64,000 bases of DNA from Pseudonocardia humida. GTDB taxonomy: Bacteria; Actinomycetota; Actinomycetes; Mycobacteriales; Pseudonocardiaceae. The stretch covers positions 1 through 64,000 of the forward strand of contig NZ_JAGSOV010000062.1 in NCBI RefSeq assembly GCF_023898865.1. Reading direction: 5' to 3'. Positions within the stretch are counted from its first letter, which is position 1. Every line of letters begins with the position of its first letter. Shown piece by piece: positions 22,364 through 30,488 of this stretch. The notes below the pieces were generated by a model. That model was not told the DNA's origin. It searched no databases and saw nothing but the letters and a program-made list of their open reading frames with translations. The position numbers and the translations under genes were made by a program.

Positions 22364-23902
22364 GTGCCGATCCCTCCCCCCGACGCCGCCCGTCTCGCCG
22401 CGCTGGGCGAGCACTACTCGTTCCGCCTCACCCCCGACGACCTGGCGGCGTACGCGCCTGCGGTCGCCGCGACCCTCGCCGCCTCGGAGCGGGTGGCGGA
22501 GCTGTACGCCGCGGGCGCGCCGCAGGCGCCGGAGCGGGCGTGGTCGGAGCCCGCCGACAACCCGCTGGGCGCCTGGTACGTCACGACGTCGATCGAGGGC
22601 GCGGCCGAGGGGCCGCTCGCCGGGCGCACGGTCGCGATCAAGGACAACGTGGCGGTGGCCGGGGTGCCGATGATGAACGGCTCCCGGACGGTGGAGGGCT
22701 TCGTGCCCTCCCGCGACGCCACGGTGGTCACCCGGCTGCTGGCCGCGGGCGCGACGATCGCCGGCAAGGCGGTCTGCGAGGACCTCTGCTTCTCCGGGGG
22801 CAGCTTCACCTCGCACCCCGGGCCGGTGCGCAACCCGTGGGACCCGTCGCGCAACGCCGGCGGGTCGTCCAGCGGCAGCGCGGTGCTGGTGGCCACCGGG
22901 GAGGTCGACCTGGCGCTGGGCGGCGACCAGGGCGGGTCGGTGCGCATCCCGAGCGCGTTCTGCGGGACCGTCGGGCACAAGCCGACCCACGGCCTGGTGC
23001 CCTACACCGGGGCGTTCCCGATCGAGCAGACCATCGACCACCTCGGCCCGATGACCCGCACGGTCGCCGACGCCGCGCTGATGCTGGGCGTGCTGGCCGG
23101 CGTCGACGGGTTCGACCCGCGCCAGCCGACGACCCTGCCCCCGGTCGACTACGCCTCGGCGCTGGCCGAGTCCACGACCGGGCTGCGGATCGGCGTGGTC
23201 GGCGAGGGCTTCGGCACGGCGGTGTCCGAGCCCGGCGTCGACGAGGCCGTCCGGGCGGCGGTCGACGTGCTGCGCGGCGCGGGGATGACGGCGCAGGACG
23301 TGTCGGTCCCCTGGCACGCCGACGCGATGGCGGTCTGGAACGTGATCGCCACCGAGGGCGCGGCGCTGCAGATGCTCGACGGCAACGGCTACGGCATGAA
23401 CTGGCAGGGCCTCTACGACCCGGAGCTCATCGCGCACTTCGCGCGGGGCCGGGCGACGCACGGGGCGGAGCTGTCCAAGACGGTGAAGCTGGTCGGGCTG
23501 TCCGGGCGCTACACGTTCGAGCTGGGCGGCGGGCGGTACTACGCGATGGCCCGCAACCTGGCGCTCACCCTGCGCCAGGCCTACGACGACGCCCTGACCA
23601 CCCACGACGTGCTGGTCATGCCGACGCTGCCGTTCGTGGCCCAGCCGATCGTCGGGCTGGACGCCCCGCTGGAGCAGTACCTGCCGACCGCGCTGTCGAT
23701 GATCGGCAACTGCGCGCCGTTCGACGTGACCGGCCACCCTGCGTGCACGGTGCCCGCGGGGTTGGTGGGCGGTCTGCCGGCCGGGTTGATGATCATCGGG
23801 CGGCGCTTCGACGACGCCACCGTGCTGCGCGTGGCGCACGCGTTCGAGCAGGCGGTGGGCGGTTTCCCGGCCCCGCGACCGGCGGCGGCGAACACCGCCT
23901 GA
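22364..23902 (+). CDS. Amidase-signature-family amidase
   Basis: The 512-residue enzyme belongs to the amidase signature family. The catalytic triad is visible: Lys93 in RTVAIKDNVAV, the cis-Ser in the Ser-rich loop NAGGSSSGSA (residues 168-170) and the nucleophile Ser192 in GGDQGGSVRIPSA. It would hydrolyse carboxamides or, in related enzymes, act as an indole-acetamide, nicotinamide or aryl-amide hydrolase; the substrate cannot be read. Two hundred residues of helical lead and insertions (ALQMLDGNGYGMNWQG) fit acetamidase-like members. GAGGAG precedes GTG 22364. An Nramp-like transporter follows on the same strand. Confidence 0.92.
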   Translation: MPIPPPDAARLAALGEHYSFRLTPDDLAAYAPAVAATLAASERVAELYAAGAPQAPERAWSEPADNPLGAWYVTTSIEGAAEGPLAGRTVAIKDNVAVAGVPMMNGSRTVEGFVPSRDATVVTRLLAAGATIAGKAVCEDLCFSGGSFTSHPGPVRNPWDPSRNAGGSSSGSAVLVATGEVDLALGGDQGGSVRIPSAFCGTVGHKPTHGLVPYTGAFPIEQTIDHLGPMTRTVADAALMLGVLAGVDGFDPRQPTTLPPVDYASALAESTTGLRIGVVGEGFGTAVSEPGVDEAVRAAVDVLRGAGMTAQDVSVPWHADAMAVWNVIATEGAALQMLDGNGYGMNWQGLYDPELIAHFARGRATHGAELSKTVKLVGLSGRYTFELGGGRYYAMARNLALTLRQAYDDALTTHDVLVMPTLPFVAQPIVGLDAPLEQYLPTALSMIGNCAPFDVTGHPACTVPAGLVGGLPAGLMIIGRRFDDATVLRVAHAFEQAVGGFPAPRPAAANTA

Positions 23903-24048
23903 CCGCACATACGTGCGGATGCGCAAGATCTGCTCGCCCGGAGCCCTCGTGACGGACCGGGGTGATCTGCGACACTCCGTGCGAACGGGACGCCGGTCCG
24001 GCTCCGCGGGGGTAGTCGGTGGCGTCCCCGGACGCGCTAGGAGGCGCG

Positions 24049-25479
24049 GTGGCCGAGAAGACCCAGACCACCCTTCCGAGCAAGTACCTACCGCCGGTCG
24101 ACTTCCGCGACCTGCCCGAACCGGTTCCCCTGCGCAAGGTCGCCGGGGCGAGCGTCATCATCCTGGCCACGGCCATCGGCTCCGGCGAGGTGATCCTCTG
24201 GCCCTACATCACCTCGCAGGTCGGCTTCATCTTCATCTGGGCCGCCGTGGTGGGTTTCGGCATCCAGTTCGTGCTCAACATGGAGATCGAGCGCTACACG
24301 CTGGCCACCGGTGAGTCCGCCATCACCGGGTTCGCCCGGTTCTGGAAGCCGTGGTGGTGGCTGTTCGTGGTCTTCGCGCTGCTGCAGAACCTCTGGCCCG
24401 GCTGGGCCACCGGCGCGGCCACCACCGCGACGTTCGTGTTCGGGCTCGGCGATGACGCGCCGATCGTCCCGATCACCATCGCGGCGCTGATCGCCATCGG
24501 CCTCACGTTGACCCTGTCGCCGGTGGTGTACCAGGCCGTCGAGAAGATCCAGGGCGTCCTGGTGGTGCTGATCATGCTGTTCGTGCTGGTCGCCATCCCG
24601 ACCGCCACCACCGGGGCGTCGTGGGGCGCGCTGGTCACCGACGGCGTCGGCTTCCCCGTCGGGCAGTCGGACCTGACCATCGCCCTGCTGCTCGGGGCGC
24701 TGGCCTTCGCCGGCGCGGGCGGGGCGAACAACCTGGTGCAGAGCAACTACATCCGCGACAAGGGCATGGGGATGGGCCGGCACATGCCCCGGATCGTCTC
24801 CCCGATCACCGGCCACGAGGAGGCCAGGCCCTCCCTGGGCTACATGTTCCCGACCGACGCCGAGAACATGCGGCGCTGGCGCGGCTGGTGGAAGGTGGCG
24901 AACTGGGAGCAGTTCATCACCTTCTTCCTCATCGGCGTCGCGTCGCTGGTCGTACTGGCGGTGCTGGCGCACTCGACGCTCGGCGTCGGCCAGGTGCAGG
25001 AGCGCGACCTCGCCTTCCTTCGGTTGGAGGGCGAGGTCCTGTCCGAGACCGTGGCGCCGTGGTTCGGCATGGCGTTCTGGATCGGCGTCACCATCGCGCT
25101 CTTCACCACCAACCTCGGCATCCTCGACTACACCAGCCGCCTCATCGCCGACCAGTTCAAGATCAACGCCCTGCGGGACAGCGCGGTCTGGACCGAGAGC
25201 CGGATCTACGCCGCGACCGTCTGGCTCATGATCGCGGTGGGCTCGACGATCCTGCTGGTGGGCGTCGACCGGCCGTTCCTGCTCGTGGTGATCGCGTCCT
25301 CGATCGCGGGCGTGCAGATGTTCATCTACTCCGGGCTGCTGATCATGCTGAACCGGCGGGCGCTGCCGGCGGAGCTGAAGGTCCGCGGGTTCCGACTGGC
25401 CGTGCTGGGGCTGTCGTTCCTGTTCTTCGGCTTCCTGTCGGTGCTGCTCGTCCTCGATGAGCTGGGGCTCGCCGGTTGA
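24049..25479 (+). CDS. Nramp-like transporter lacking the metal-site motifs
   Basis: The 476-residue protein has about eleven transmembrane helices in the LeuT-like order of Nramp proteins and would sit in the cytoplasmic membrane. In canonical Nramp, helix 1 has DPGN and helix 6 has MPH, which bind Mn or Fe. Here helix 1 reads TAIGSGEVILW and helix 6 reads GAGGANNLVQSNY, so the metal ligands are gone. A ~40-residue cytosolic insertion (YIRDKGMGMGRHM to MFPTDAENMRRWRGWW) follows helix 6. It may carry another cation or an organic substrate. AGGAGG at 24039-24044 favours GTG 24049 over the GTG 30 bases earlier. Confidence 0.75.
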   Translation: MAEKTQTTLPSKYLPPVDFRDLPEPVPLRKVAGASVIILATAIGSGEVILWPYITSQVGFIFIWAAVVGFGIQFVLNMEIERYTLATGESAITGFARFWKPWWWLFVVFALLQNLWPGWATGAATTATFVFGLGDDAPIVPITIAALIAIGLTLTLSPVVYQAVEKIQGVLVVLIMLFVLVAIPTATTGASWGALVTDGVGFPVGQSDLTIALLLGALAFAGAGGANNLVQSNYIRDKGMGMGRHMPRIVSPITGHEEARPSLGYMFPTDAENMRRWRGWWKVANWEQFITFFLIGVASLVVLAVLAHSTLGVGQVQERDLAFLRLEGEVLSETVAPWFGMAFWIGVTIALFTTNLGILDYTSRLIADQFKINALRDSAVWTESRIYAATVWLMIAVGSTILLVGVDRPFLLVVIASSIAGVQMFIYSGLLIMLNRRALPAELKVRGFRLAVLGLSFLFFGFLSVLLVLDELGLAG

Positions 25480-25481
25480 CG

Positions 25482-25568
25482 GTGCGGCAGCTGTGGCTGC
25501 GGGTGCTCACGGCCATGACGATCTGGCTGGTCCTCATCGGGCTGATGTGGCTGGTCGGGATCATCTGA
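25482..25568 (+). CDS. 28-residue membrane peptide coupled to the Nramp-like gene
   Basis: Three bases after the transporter stop, GTG 25482 opens a 28-codon frame that is almost a single transmembrane helix (RQLWLRVLTAMTIWLVLIGL, then MWLVGII). A TTG at 25476 overlapping the transporter stop (TTGA) is an alternative start that would give 30 residues. Arg at both ends of the first turn suggests N-in orientation. It could be a small accessory subunit of the transporter. No ribosome site other than re-initiation from the upstream stop is evident. Confidence 0.5.
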   Translation: MRQLWLRVLTAMTIWLVLIGLMWLVGII

Positions 25569-25582
25569 CCGGCCGGTCGGGC

Positions 25583-25604
25583 CGGGCGCGCGCGTGCGCG
25601 CCCG
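25583..25604. terminator. Hairpin terminator between convergent genes
   Basis: A 9-base perfect stem (CGGGCGCGC with its complement) around the loop GCGT lies between the membrane peptide and the convergent beta-helix gene, so it can serve both strands. Confidence 0.7.
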
Positions 25605-25630
25605 ACCCGACCGGGTGACGGGCGCGCCGC

Positions 25631-26743
25631 TCAGATGCCGCCGAGCGCGGCGAACTGCCCCGAGCTGACGACGACGCCCGGGCCGACCTGGATCGGGATG
25701 GCCACCTCGGTGACCAGGTTGCCGGCCGAGACGACCTCCAGGCTGTTCGCGTTGCCCTTGATGTAGTCCAGCCCGACCCCGCCGCCGTTGCCGCGGATGG
25801 CGTTGCCGGTCACCGCGACCTTGCCGTCGCCGTAGTTGCCCTCGACGCGCAGGAACGTGCCGTCACCGTCGTTGAACTTGAGGATGCGGTTGTTGGAGAT
25901 GGTGCTGGCCGCGTCGCCCTGGACGCGGGCGATGAGCCCGACGGTGCAGAAGTCCTCGATGTAGTTGTCGCTGATGCCCGTGCCGTAGATGCGGTTGGCG
26001 CGCAGGCCGTAGTTGCCGTCGACGCCGGCCGCGTTGTCGAGCGAGACGCCGTAGCCGCCGGTGCCCGCGACGTAGTTGTCGGCGAACTGCCAGTCGGTGA
26101 CGGAGTTGCCCGGGTCCTCCACGTACAGCCCGCTGCCGCCGGAGTCGTTGATCTGCGTGCTGGCGATGCGGCCGTTGACCTGGGTGTTGGTGATCCGGGT
26201 GCCGTTCTGCGACAGGCTGGTCACCCGCACCCCGTGGCGCCGGCTGCCGTTGATCTCGATGTCCTCGACCTGGGTCTGCCAGGAGCGGATGACGATCGAG
26301 TCCTTGGCGGTCGGGTTGTTCTCGGGGTTGCCGTCGACGGTCAGCGTCCGCAGCGCGAACGGCAGGCCCGTGGTCGTGGTGTTGTCGAGGTAGCCGTCGC
26401 TGGCGAAGATCGCGTCGAGGTTCGCCCCGTCGGCCTGCTTGATGACGGTGCCGGTGCGCGAACCGCCCCGGTAGGTGCGTCCGCCCACCAGCTTGATCGT
26501 CTTGTTCACCAGGCAGGTGCCGTCGAAGACGGTCTCGTCGCCGGGCCGGCTGTTGGCGATCCGGCGGTTGATCAGGTCGGCGTCGCGGAGGCTGTTGCGG
26601 CACGGCACGGTGCGCTCGGCCAGCGAGAGCTTCTGCGGCCCGTCCAGCGGGACCGGGGGCAGCGGTCCGGGCGGGGGCTGCGCCGGGGAGAAGGTGAGCG
26701 CCGCCGCGACGACGGCGGTGGCGAGCGCAACGAGGCTTGGCAC
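25631..26743 (-). CDS. Secreted right-handed beta-helix protein
   Basis: The 370-residue protein begins with a signal peptide (MPSLVALATAVVAAALTF, cleavage near SPAQ) and a Pro-rich linker. From about residue 70 it consists of parallel beta-helix coils rich in Asn, Asp and Gly: TVIKQADGANLDAIFASDG, then ITNTQVNGRIASTQINDSGG, ISDNYIEDFCTVGLIA, ISNNRILKFNDGDGTF, VTGNAIRGNGGGVGLD. This is the PbH1/pectate-lyase-like fold. No pectate-lyase catalytic Arg/Asp set could be identified, so it may bind or cleave an extracellular polysaccharide or only form a scaffold. GGGAG lies 7 bases before GTG 26743. Confidence 0.8.
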   Translation of the reverse strand: MPSLVALATAVVAAALTFSPAQPPPGPLPPVPLDGPQKLSLAERTVPCRNSLRDADLINRRIANSRPGDETVFDGTCLVNKTIKLVGGRTYRGGSRTGTVIKQADGANLDAIFASDGYLDNTTTTGLPFALRTLTVDGNPENNPTAKDSIVIRSWQTQVEDIEINGSRRHGVRVTSLSQNGTRITNTQVNGRIASTQINDSGGSGLYVEDPGNSVTDWQFADNYVAGTGGYGVSLDNAAGVDGNYGLRANRIYGTGISDNYIEDFCTVGLIARVQGDAASTISNNRILKFNDGDGTFLRVEGNYGDGKVAVTGNAIRGNGGGVGLDYIKGNANSLEVVSAGNLVTEVAIPIQVGPGVVVSSGQFAALGGI

Positions 26744-27188
26744 GTTCGGTACTCCCGGTCGGTCGGTCGCGCGCCCAGGCCGGGACCGGTGCCGTGGGGC
26801 GCCGGGCTGGGGGTCGCTGGGGAGCGGCCGGACCGGGAGCGTGGAGCTGGCCTCGACCGGGTGACGCGCGCCCGGTCGGTGAGACGCGAGCCCCGCGACG
26901 GCGTCCCTCCCGACCGGTGTGCGACCGACCGCGCGCGGGCTCACCGAGCACGGGCTCCCCGCGTCATCCCCGACGTGACCGATCGAGAAGCCGACTACGT
27001 ATCGTCGTGGCCCCTCCGCGCTGACAACTCCGCGTGAAGATGTTCTCACCGCTGGTCACTGCGGGTTGCGGGATTTACCCCGATCGTGTCGTCGACGCGA
27101 CCGGTCGACCACGGGGGGTGCCGTACGCTCCGGCTGCCCCGCGGTCCGCGGACGGCACCCCTCCCGCCGCGCCGAACAGGAGCACCCG
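26744..27188. other. 445-base divergent intergenic region
   Basis: The space between the beta-helix gene and the ferric-reductase-like gene holds no supportable gene. CTACGTATCGT at 26995-27005 repeats a motif found upstream of the DUF1330-like gene. It must contain two divergent promoters, but no clear -35/-10 pair was identified. Confidence 0.4.
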
Positions 27189-28523
27189 ATGACGGCGACG
27201 AGCCCCGCGCTCACCCGCCCCGCCTCGACCCCGGCCCAGACCGCGCGCCTGGCGCTGGGCGCGTTCGTGCTGGCCAACCTGCTGCTCGTCGAGGTCCTGT
27301 TCGTCGTCTACGGCACCGGCAAGAACGGCGTGCTGACCATCGCCAAGTTCTTCGGGCTGCACGCCGGGCTGGTGATGATGGTGCAACTGGTGCTGATCGC
27401 CCGGCTGCCGTGGCTGGACCGGCGCATCGGGATGGACCGGCTGACCGCGTGGCACCGCTGGGTCGGGTTCGGGCTGTTCTGGACCGTGCTGCTGCACTTC
27501 TCGTTCATCATCGCCGGCTACGCCACGCTCTACGCGATGACGCCGGGGGCGACGTTCCTCAGCCTGGCCGTGGTGCCCGCCTCGCTGTTCGGCATGGTCG
27601 CCGCCGCGATCATCGTCGTGGTCGCCGCGACCTCGGTCCGCTACGCGCGCAGGCGCATGTCCTACGAGACGTGGCACGCCGTGCACTTCCTGCTCTACAT
27701 CACGATCGCCCTCGGGGTGACCCACCAGCTGCTGGAGGGCACCACGTTCCCGGGGTCGCCGATCGCGGCGGGCTACTGGTGGACGCTGTGGGCCGTCGTG
27801 ATCGCCGCGCTGCTCGTCGGGCGGGTCGGCGTGCCGGTGTGGCGCAACGCCCGCCACCGGTACCGGGTGGCCGCGGTCGTGCCGGAGTCCGACGACGTCG
27901 TGTCCGTGCACATCACCGGGCGCCACCTCGAGCAGCTGCCCGCCAGGGCGGGCCAGTTCATGATCTGGCGCTTCGTCGGGCACAACCCCTGGTGGCAGGC
28001 CAACCCGTTCTCGCTCTCGGCCGCCCCCGACGGCCGCTCGCTGCGGCTCACGGCCAAGGCCGCGGGCAAGACGAGCGCCGGGCTGCGCAACGTCCCGGTC
28101 GGCAGCCGGGTCTTCATCGAGGGCCCCTACGGCGCGTTCACCGGGATGCACCGGGTCCGCCCCGGCGCCCTGCTGGTCGCCGGCGGGGTGGGCATCACGC
28201 CGGTCCGGGCGCTGCTCGAGGAGGGCACCGGGCCCACGGTGGTGCTCTACCGCGCGCGCAGCACGACCGACGCGGTGCTGCTCGGCGAGATCCAGGAGCT
28301 GGCCCGGTCGCGGGGCGCGCAGCTGCACGTGCTGACGGGGCGGACGGTGCCGGGCAACTCCCCGTTCGACCCGGCCAACCTGCTGGCCCTGGTGCCCGAC
28401 ATCGTCGAGCGCGAGGTCTTCGTCTGCGGCCCGCCCGCCATGACCGAGGCCGTCCTCAGGAGCGTGCGCGCGCTGGGGGTGCCGAACCGGCAGGTGCACG
28501 CCGAGCGCTTCGGCCTCGGGTAG
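27189..28523 (+). CDS. Ferric-reductase-like flavocytochrome (membrane heme, FAD, NAD)
   Basis: The 444-residue protein joins a six-helix ferric-reductase-type membrane domain (residues ~20-210) to a ferredoxin-NADP reductase-type C-terminus. Heme-ligand His candidates lie in AWHRWVGFG, LLHFSFIIAGY, TWHAVHFLLY and THQLLEG. The FAD site is NPFSLSAAPDGR, then KTSAGLRNVPVGSRVFIEGP. The pyridine-nucleotide site is AGGVGITPVRALLEEG, and EVFVCGPPAMTEAV and HAERF complete the fold. It would pass electrons from NAD(P)H across the membrane to ferric iron, oxygen or another acceptor. The start is ATG 27189 behind CAGGAGC. Confidence 0.9.
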   Translation: MTATSPALTRPASTPAQTARLALGAFVLANLLLVEVLFVVYGTGKNGVLTIAKFFGLHAGLVMMVQLVLIARLPWLDRRIGMDRLTAWHRWVGFGLFWTVLLHFSFIIAGYATLYAMTPGATFLSLAVVPASLFGMVAAAIIVVVAATSVRYARRRMSYETWHAVHFLLYITIALGVTHQLLEGTTFPGSPIAAGYWWTLWAVVIAALLVGRVGVPVWRNARHRYRVAAVVPESDDVVSVHITGRHLEQLPARAGQFMIWRFVGHNPWWQANPFSLSAAPDGRSLRLTAKAAGKTSAGLRNVPVGSRVFIEGPYGAFTGMHRVRPGALLVAGGVGITPVRALLEEGTGPTVVLYRARSTTDAVLLGEIQELARSRGAQLHVLTGRTVPGNSPFDPANLLALVPDIVEREVFVCGPPAMTEAVLRSVRALGVPNRQVHAERFGLG

Positions 28524-28614
28524 CGCCCGACCCGCCACGCGCGCATAGGATCGACCGGTCCCTCCGCCCTGCCCCCGCGGGAGATGCAGCCGTGGTGCGC
28601 GCGGAAGGGTGCGG

Positions 28615-29040
28615 ATGAGTGGGGTTTTCGACGTCGGCGATCTCGCCGACGTCCCGGGACCGGGCAGGCGCGGGGTGCTGCTGACCGCCCGGGCCGACCT
28701 GGACATGGCCACCGAGGAGGTGGCCAGGGCGCAGATCGCCGCGTCGGTCGGCGCGTCGACCGGCGCCGTGCTGCTCGACCTGGCGCTCGTCTTCGTCGGG
28801 GCCGCCGCGGTGCGCTGCATCGAGGACGCGGTCGACCGGGCGCCCGCGGTGGCCGTGGTCGGGGCGCCGCGCTGGCTGGCCGAGCTGGTCGGGGCGGGCA
28901 TCGGACCGCTGCCGTTCACGCGGACCGTGCGGGAGGCGGTCGCGGTGCTGCGGGCCGCAACCCGGGGACCCGTCCCGCCGGCGGGGCGGACCGCGCCGGT
29001 GCACCCCACCTGCGGCGCGCGGCGGAGCACCGACCGCTGA
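28615..29040 (+). CDS. STAS-domain (anti-sigma-factor-antagonist-like) protein
   Basis: The 141-residue protein has a STAS-like core: RRGVLLTARADLDMATEE, a strand-helix GAVLLDLALVFVGAAAVRCIEDA and AVAVVGAPRWLAELVG. In true anti-anti-sigma factors the phosphorylated Ser sits in a D-S-S/T-G loop after strand 3; here that region reads ALVFVGAAAVR, so the Ser is not obvious and the protein may be regulated otherwise. The 30-residue tail is Pro/Arg-rich. A sigma/anti-sigma partner is not in the window. Confidence 0.65.
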   Translation: MSGVFDVGDLADVPGPGRRGVLLTARADLDMATEEVARAQIAASVGASTGAVLLDLALVFVGAAAVRCIEDAVDRAPAVAVVGAPRWLAELVGAGIGPLPFTRTVREAVAVLRAATRGPVPPAGRTAPVHPTCGARRSTDR

Positions 29041-29049
29041 GCGGGGCGG

Positions 29050-30093
29050 TCAGCCGCCCGCGGCGACGCGCAGGGCCGCCGGCAGCTCCCGGTCGAGCGC
29101 GGCGTCGGCCAGGGCCGCGCCGAGCACCGGGGCGAACTTGAAGAGGTTGTCGCCCCACACGACGACCACCGGCCCGGCGACCGCCGCCGACACGCCGTCG
29201 CCGAGCCCGGGCGGGGCGGCGCAGTACACGGTCTCGACGACCTCGGGCAGCGCCCCGGTCACGTACTCCTGGACGTAGGCGGTCACCAGCTGGCGCGAGC
29301 GCAGCTCGACGGCCTCGCGACCGGACTCCCAGCTCTCGTCGAGCTGGTCGGCGTGCGCGCCGATCGCCCACCGGCCCGGCCCGGCGAGCTGGCCGTAGCT
29401 GCCGAACCCGGGCCGCCAGCTCGCGGAGCGGTCGATCCAGGCCGGTGGAACGCGTGCGGGGTCGCGCAGGGGGAAGGTGAACCGGTGGTGGTGGACCAGC
29501 GCGTCCGGCACCGCGACGCCCAGCGGCGCGGCCAGCCCCGCCGTCCCCGCGCCCGCCGCGACCACGGCGGCGTCGAAGGTCGCGGTCCCGGTCGTGGAGG
29601 CCACCTCGACCAGCCCGCCGGACACCCGCAGGTCCGCCACGGCCTCGCCGACGAGCGCGGCGCCGACGACGTCGAGCAGGAAGCGGCCGGTGTCGGCGGC
29701 CCGCACGACGCCACCGCCCGGGTCGAGCAGGAACGGCCCGCCCGGCGCGGCGGCGGGGAGCTCGGGGCGGGTGTCGGTGACCTCGAACGGCGCGCCAGCC
29801 GCGGACATGGCGGCGGTCCAGGGGCCGATGTCGCCGCCGACCACGGCGCCCTCGTCGCCGACGAGGGGCCGGCCGGCCCGCTCGCCCCACGCCCGCCACC
29901 GCTCGCGGGCCCGTGCCGCCCAGTCGACGAGCTCGGGGCGCTGGTGGAGGAGGCGGAAGATCCGGGTGTCGCCGACCGAGCGGGCCGCCATCGGGGTGTC
30001 CGCCTCGTAGCAGCGCACTTCGTGCCCGCGGTCCAGCAGCTCGGTGGCGGTGGCCAGCCCGACCACCCCGGCCCCGACGACGGCGATCCGCAC
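29050..30093 (-). CDS. FAD-dependent oxidoreductase (DAO family)
   Basis: The 347-residue enzyme has an N-terminal FAD Rossmann motif (RIAVVGAGVVGLATATELLD, then acidic YEAD), the substrate-domain stretch DTRIFRLLHQRPELVDWA and late ATP/FAD loop VVVVWGDNLFKFAPVLGAAL. This is the DAO fold of sarcosine oxidase-like amine oxidases. The covalent-flavin Cys of monomeric sarcosine oxidase near the C-terminus is not evident. It starts at GTG 30093 and its 3' end faces the STAS gene at a 9-base gap. The substrate, probably an N-methyl or amino compound, is inferred from the fold. Confidence 0.85.
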   Translation of the reverse strand: MRIAVVGAGVVGLATATELLDRGHEVRCYEADTPMAARSVGDTRIFRLLHQRPELVDWAARARERWRAWGERAGRPLVGDEGAVVGGDIGPWTAAMSAAGAPFEVTDTRPELPAAAPGGPFLLDPGGGVVRAADTGRFLLDVVGAALVGEAVADLRVSGGLVEVASTTGTATFDAAVVAAGAGTAGLAAPLGVAVPDALVHHHRFTFPLRDPARVPPAWIDRSASWRPGFGSYGQLAGPGRWAIGAHADQLDESWESGREAVELRSRQLVTAYVQEYVTGALPEVVETVYCAAPPGLGDGVSAAVAGPVVVVWGDNLFKFAPVLGAALADAALDRELPAALRVAAGG

Positions 30094-30488
30094 AGGGGGA
30101 CGATACGCGCCGGTCGTGCCCGTCCGGATGGTTCGACGTCGGCCGCCGCTCACCGAACGTCACCGTCCTGTGATCCAAGCCACAGCGGCGTCAGTGGATG
30201 TCGCATTCACCACACCGACGCAACCCGGGCCCGCCCCGAGGACTCTTCACCTTGTCGAAGAGCAGCTCTCTAGGCCGAATGAGCCATTCGCCGACGCTTC
30301 TCGTCGATCGTCGGCAATGACGGCGCGCACACCACCCACTACGGAACGTTCCTCTCCGCAGGCCGGTGGATTGGTGCGAGCGCACAGAAACCGGACACCG
30401 CGGGCTGTTGCGCTGAACCAGTTCCCCGACCCGGAAGTAACGCCTCGGCGAACGACCGCCTCCCGGCAGGTTGCTAGAGTCCGGCGCC
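30094..30488. other. 395-base intergenic region upstream of the flippase-kinase operon
   Basis: Between divergent genes, this stretch is AT-richer than its flanks and contains no supportable gene. It probably carries promoters for the oxidoreductase and the envelope operon. No clear operator palindrome was seen. Confidence 0.4.
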
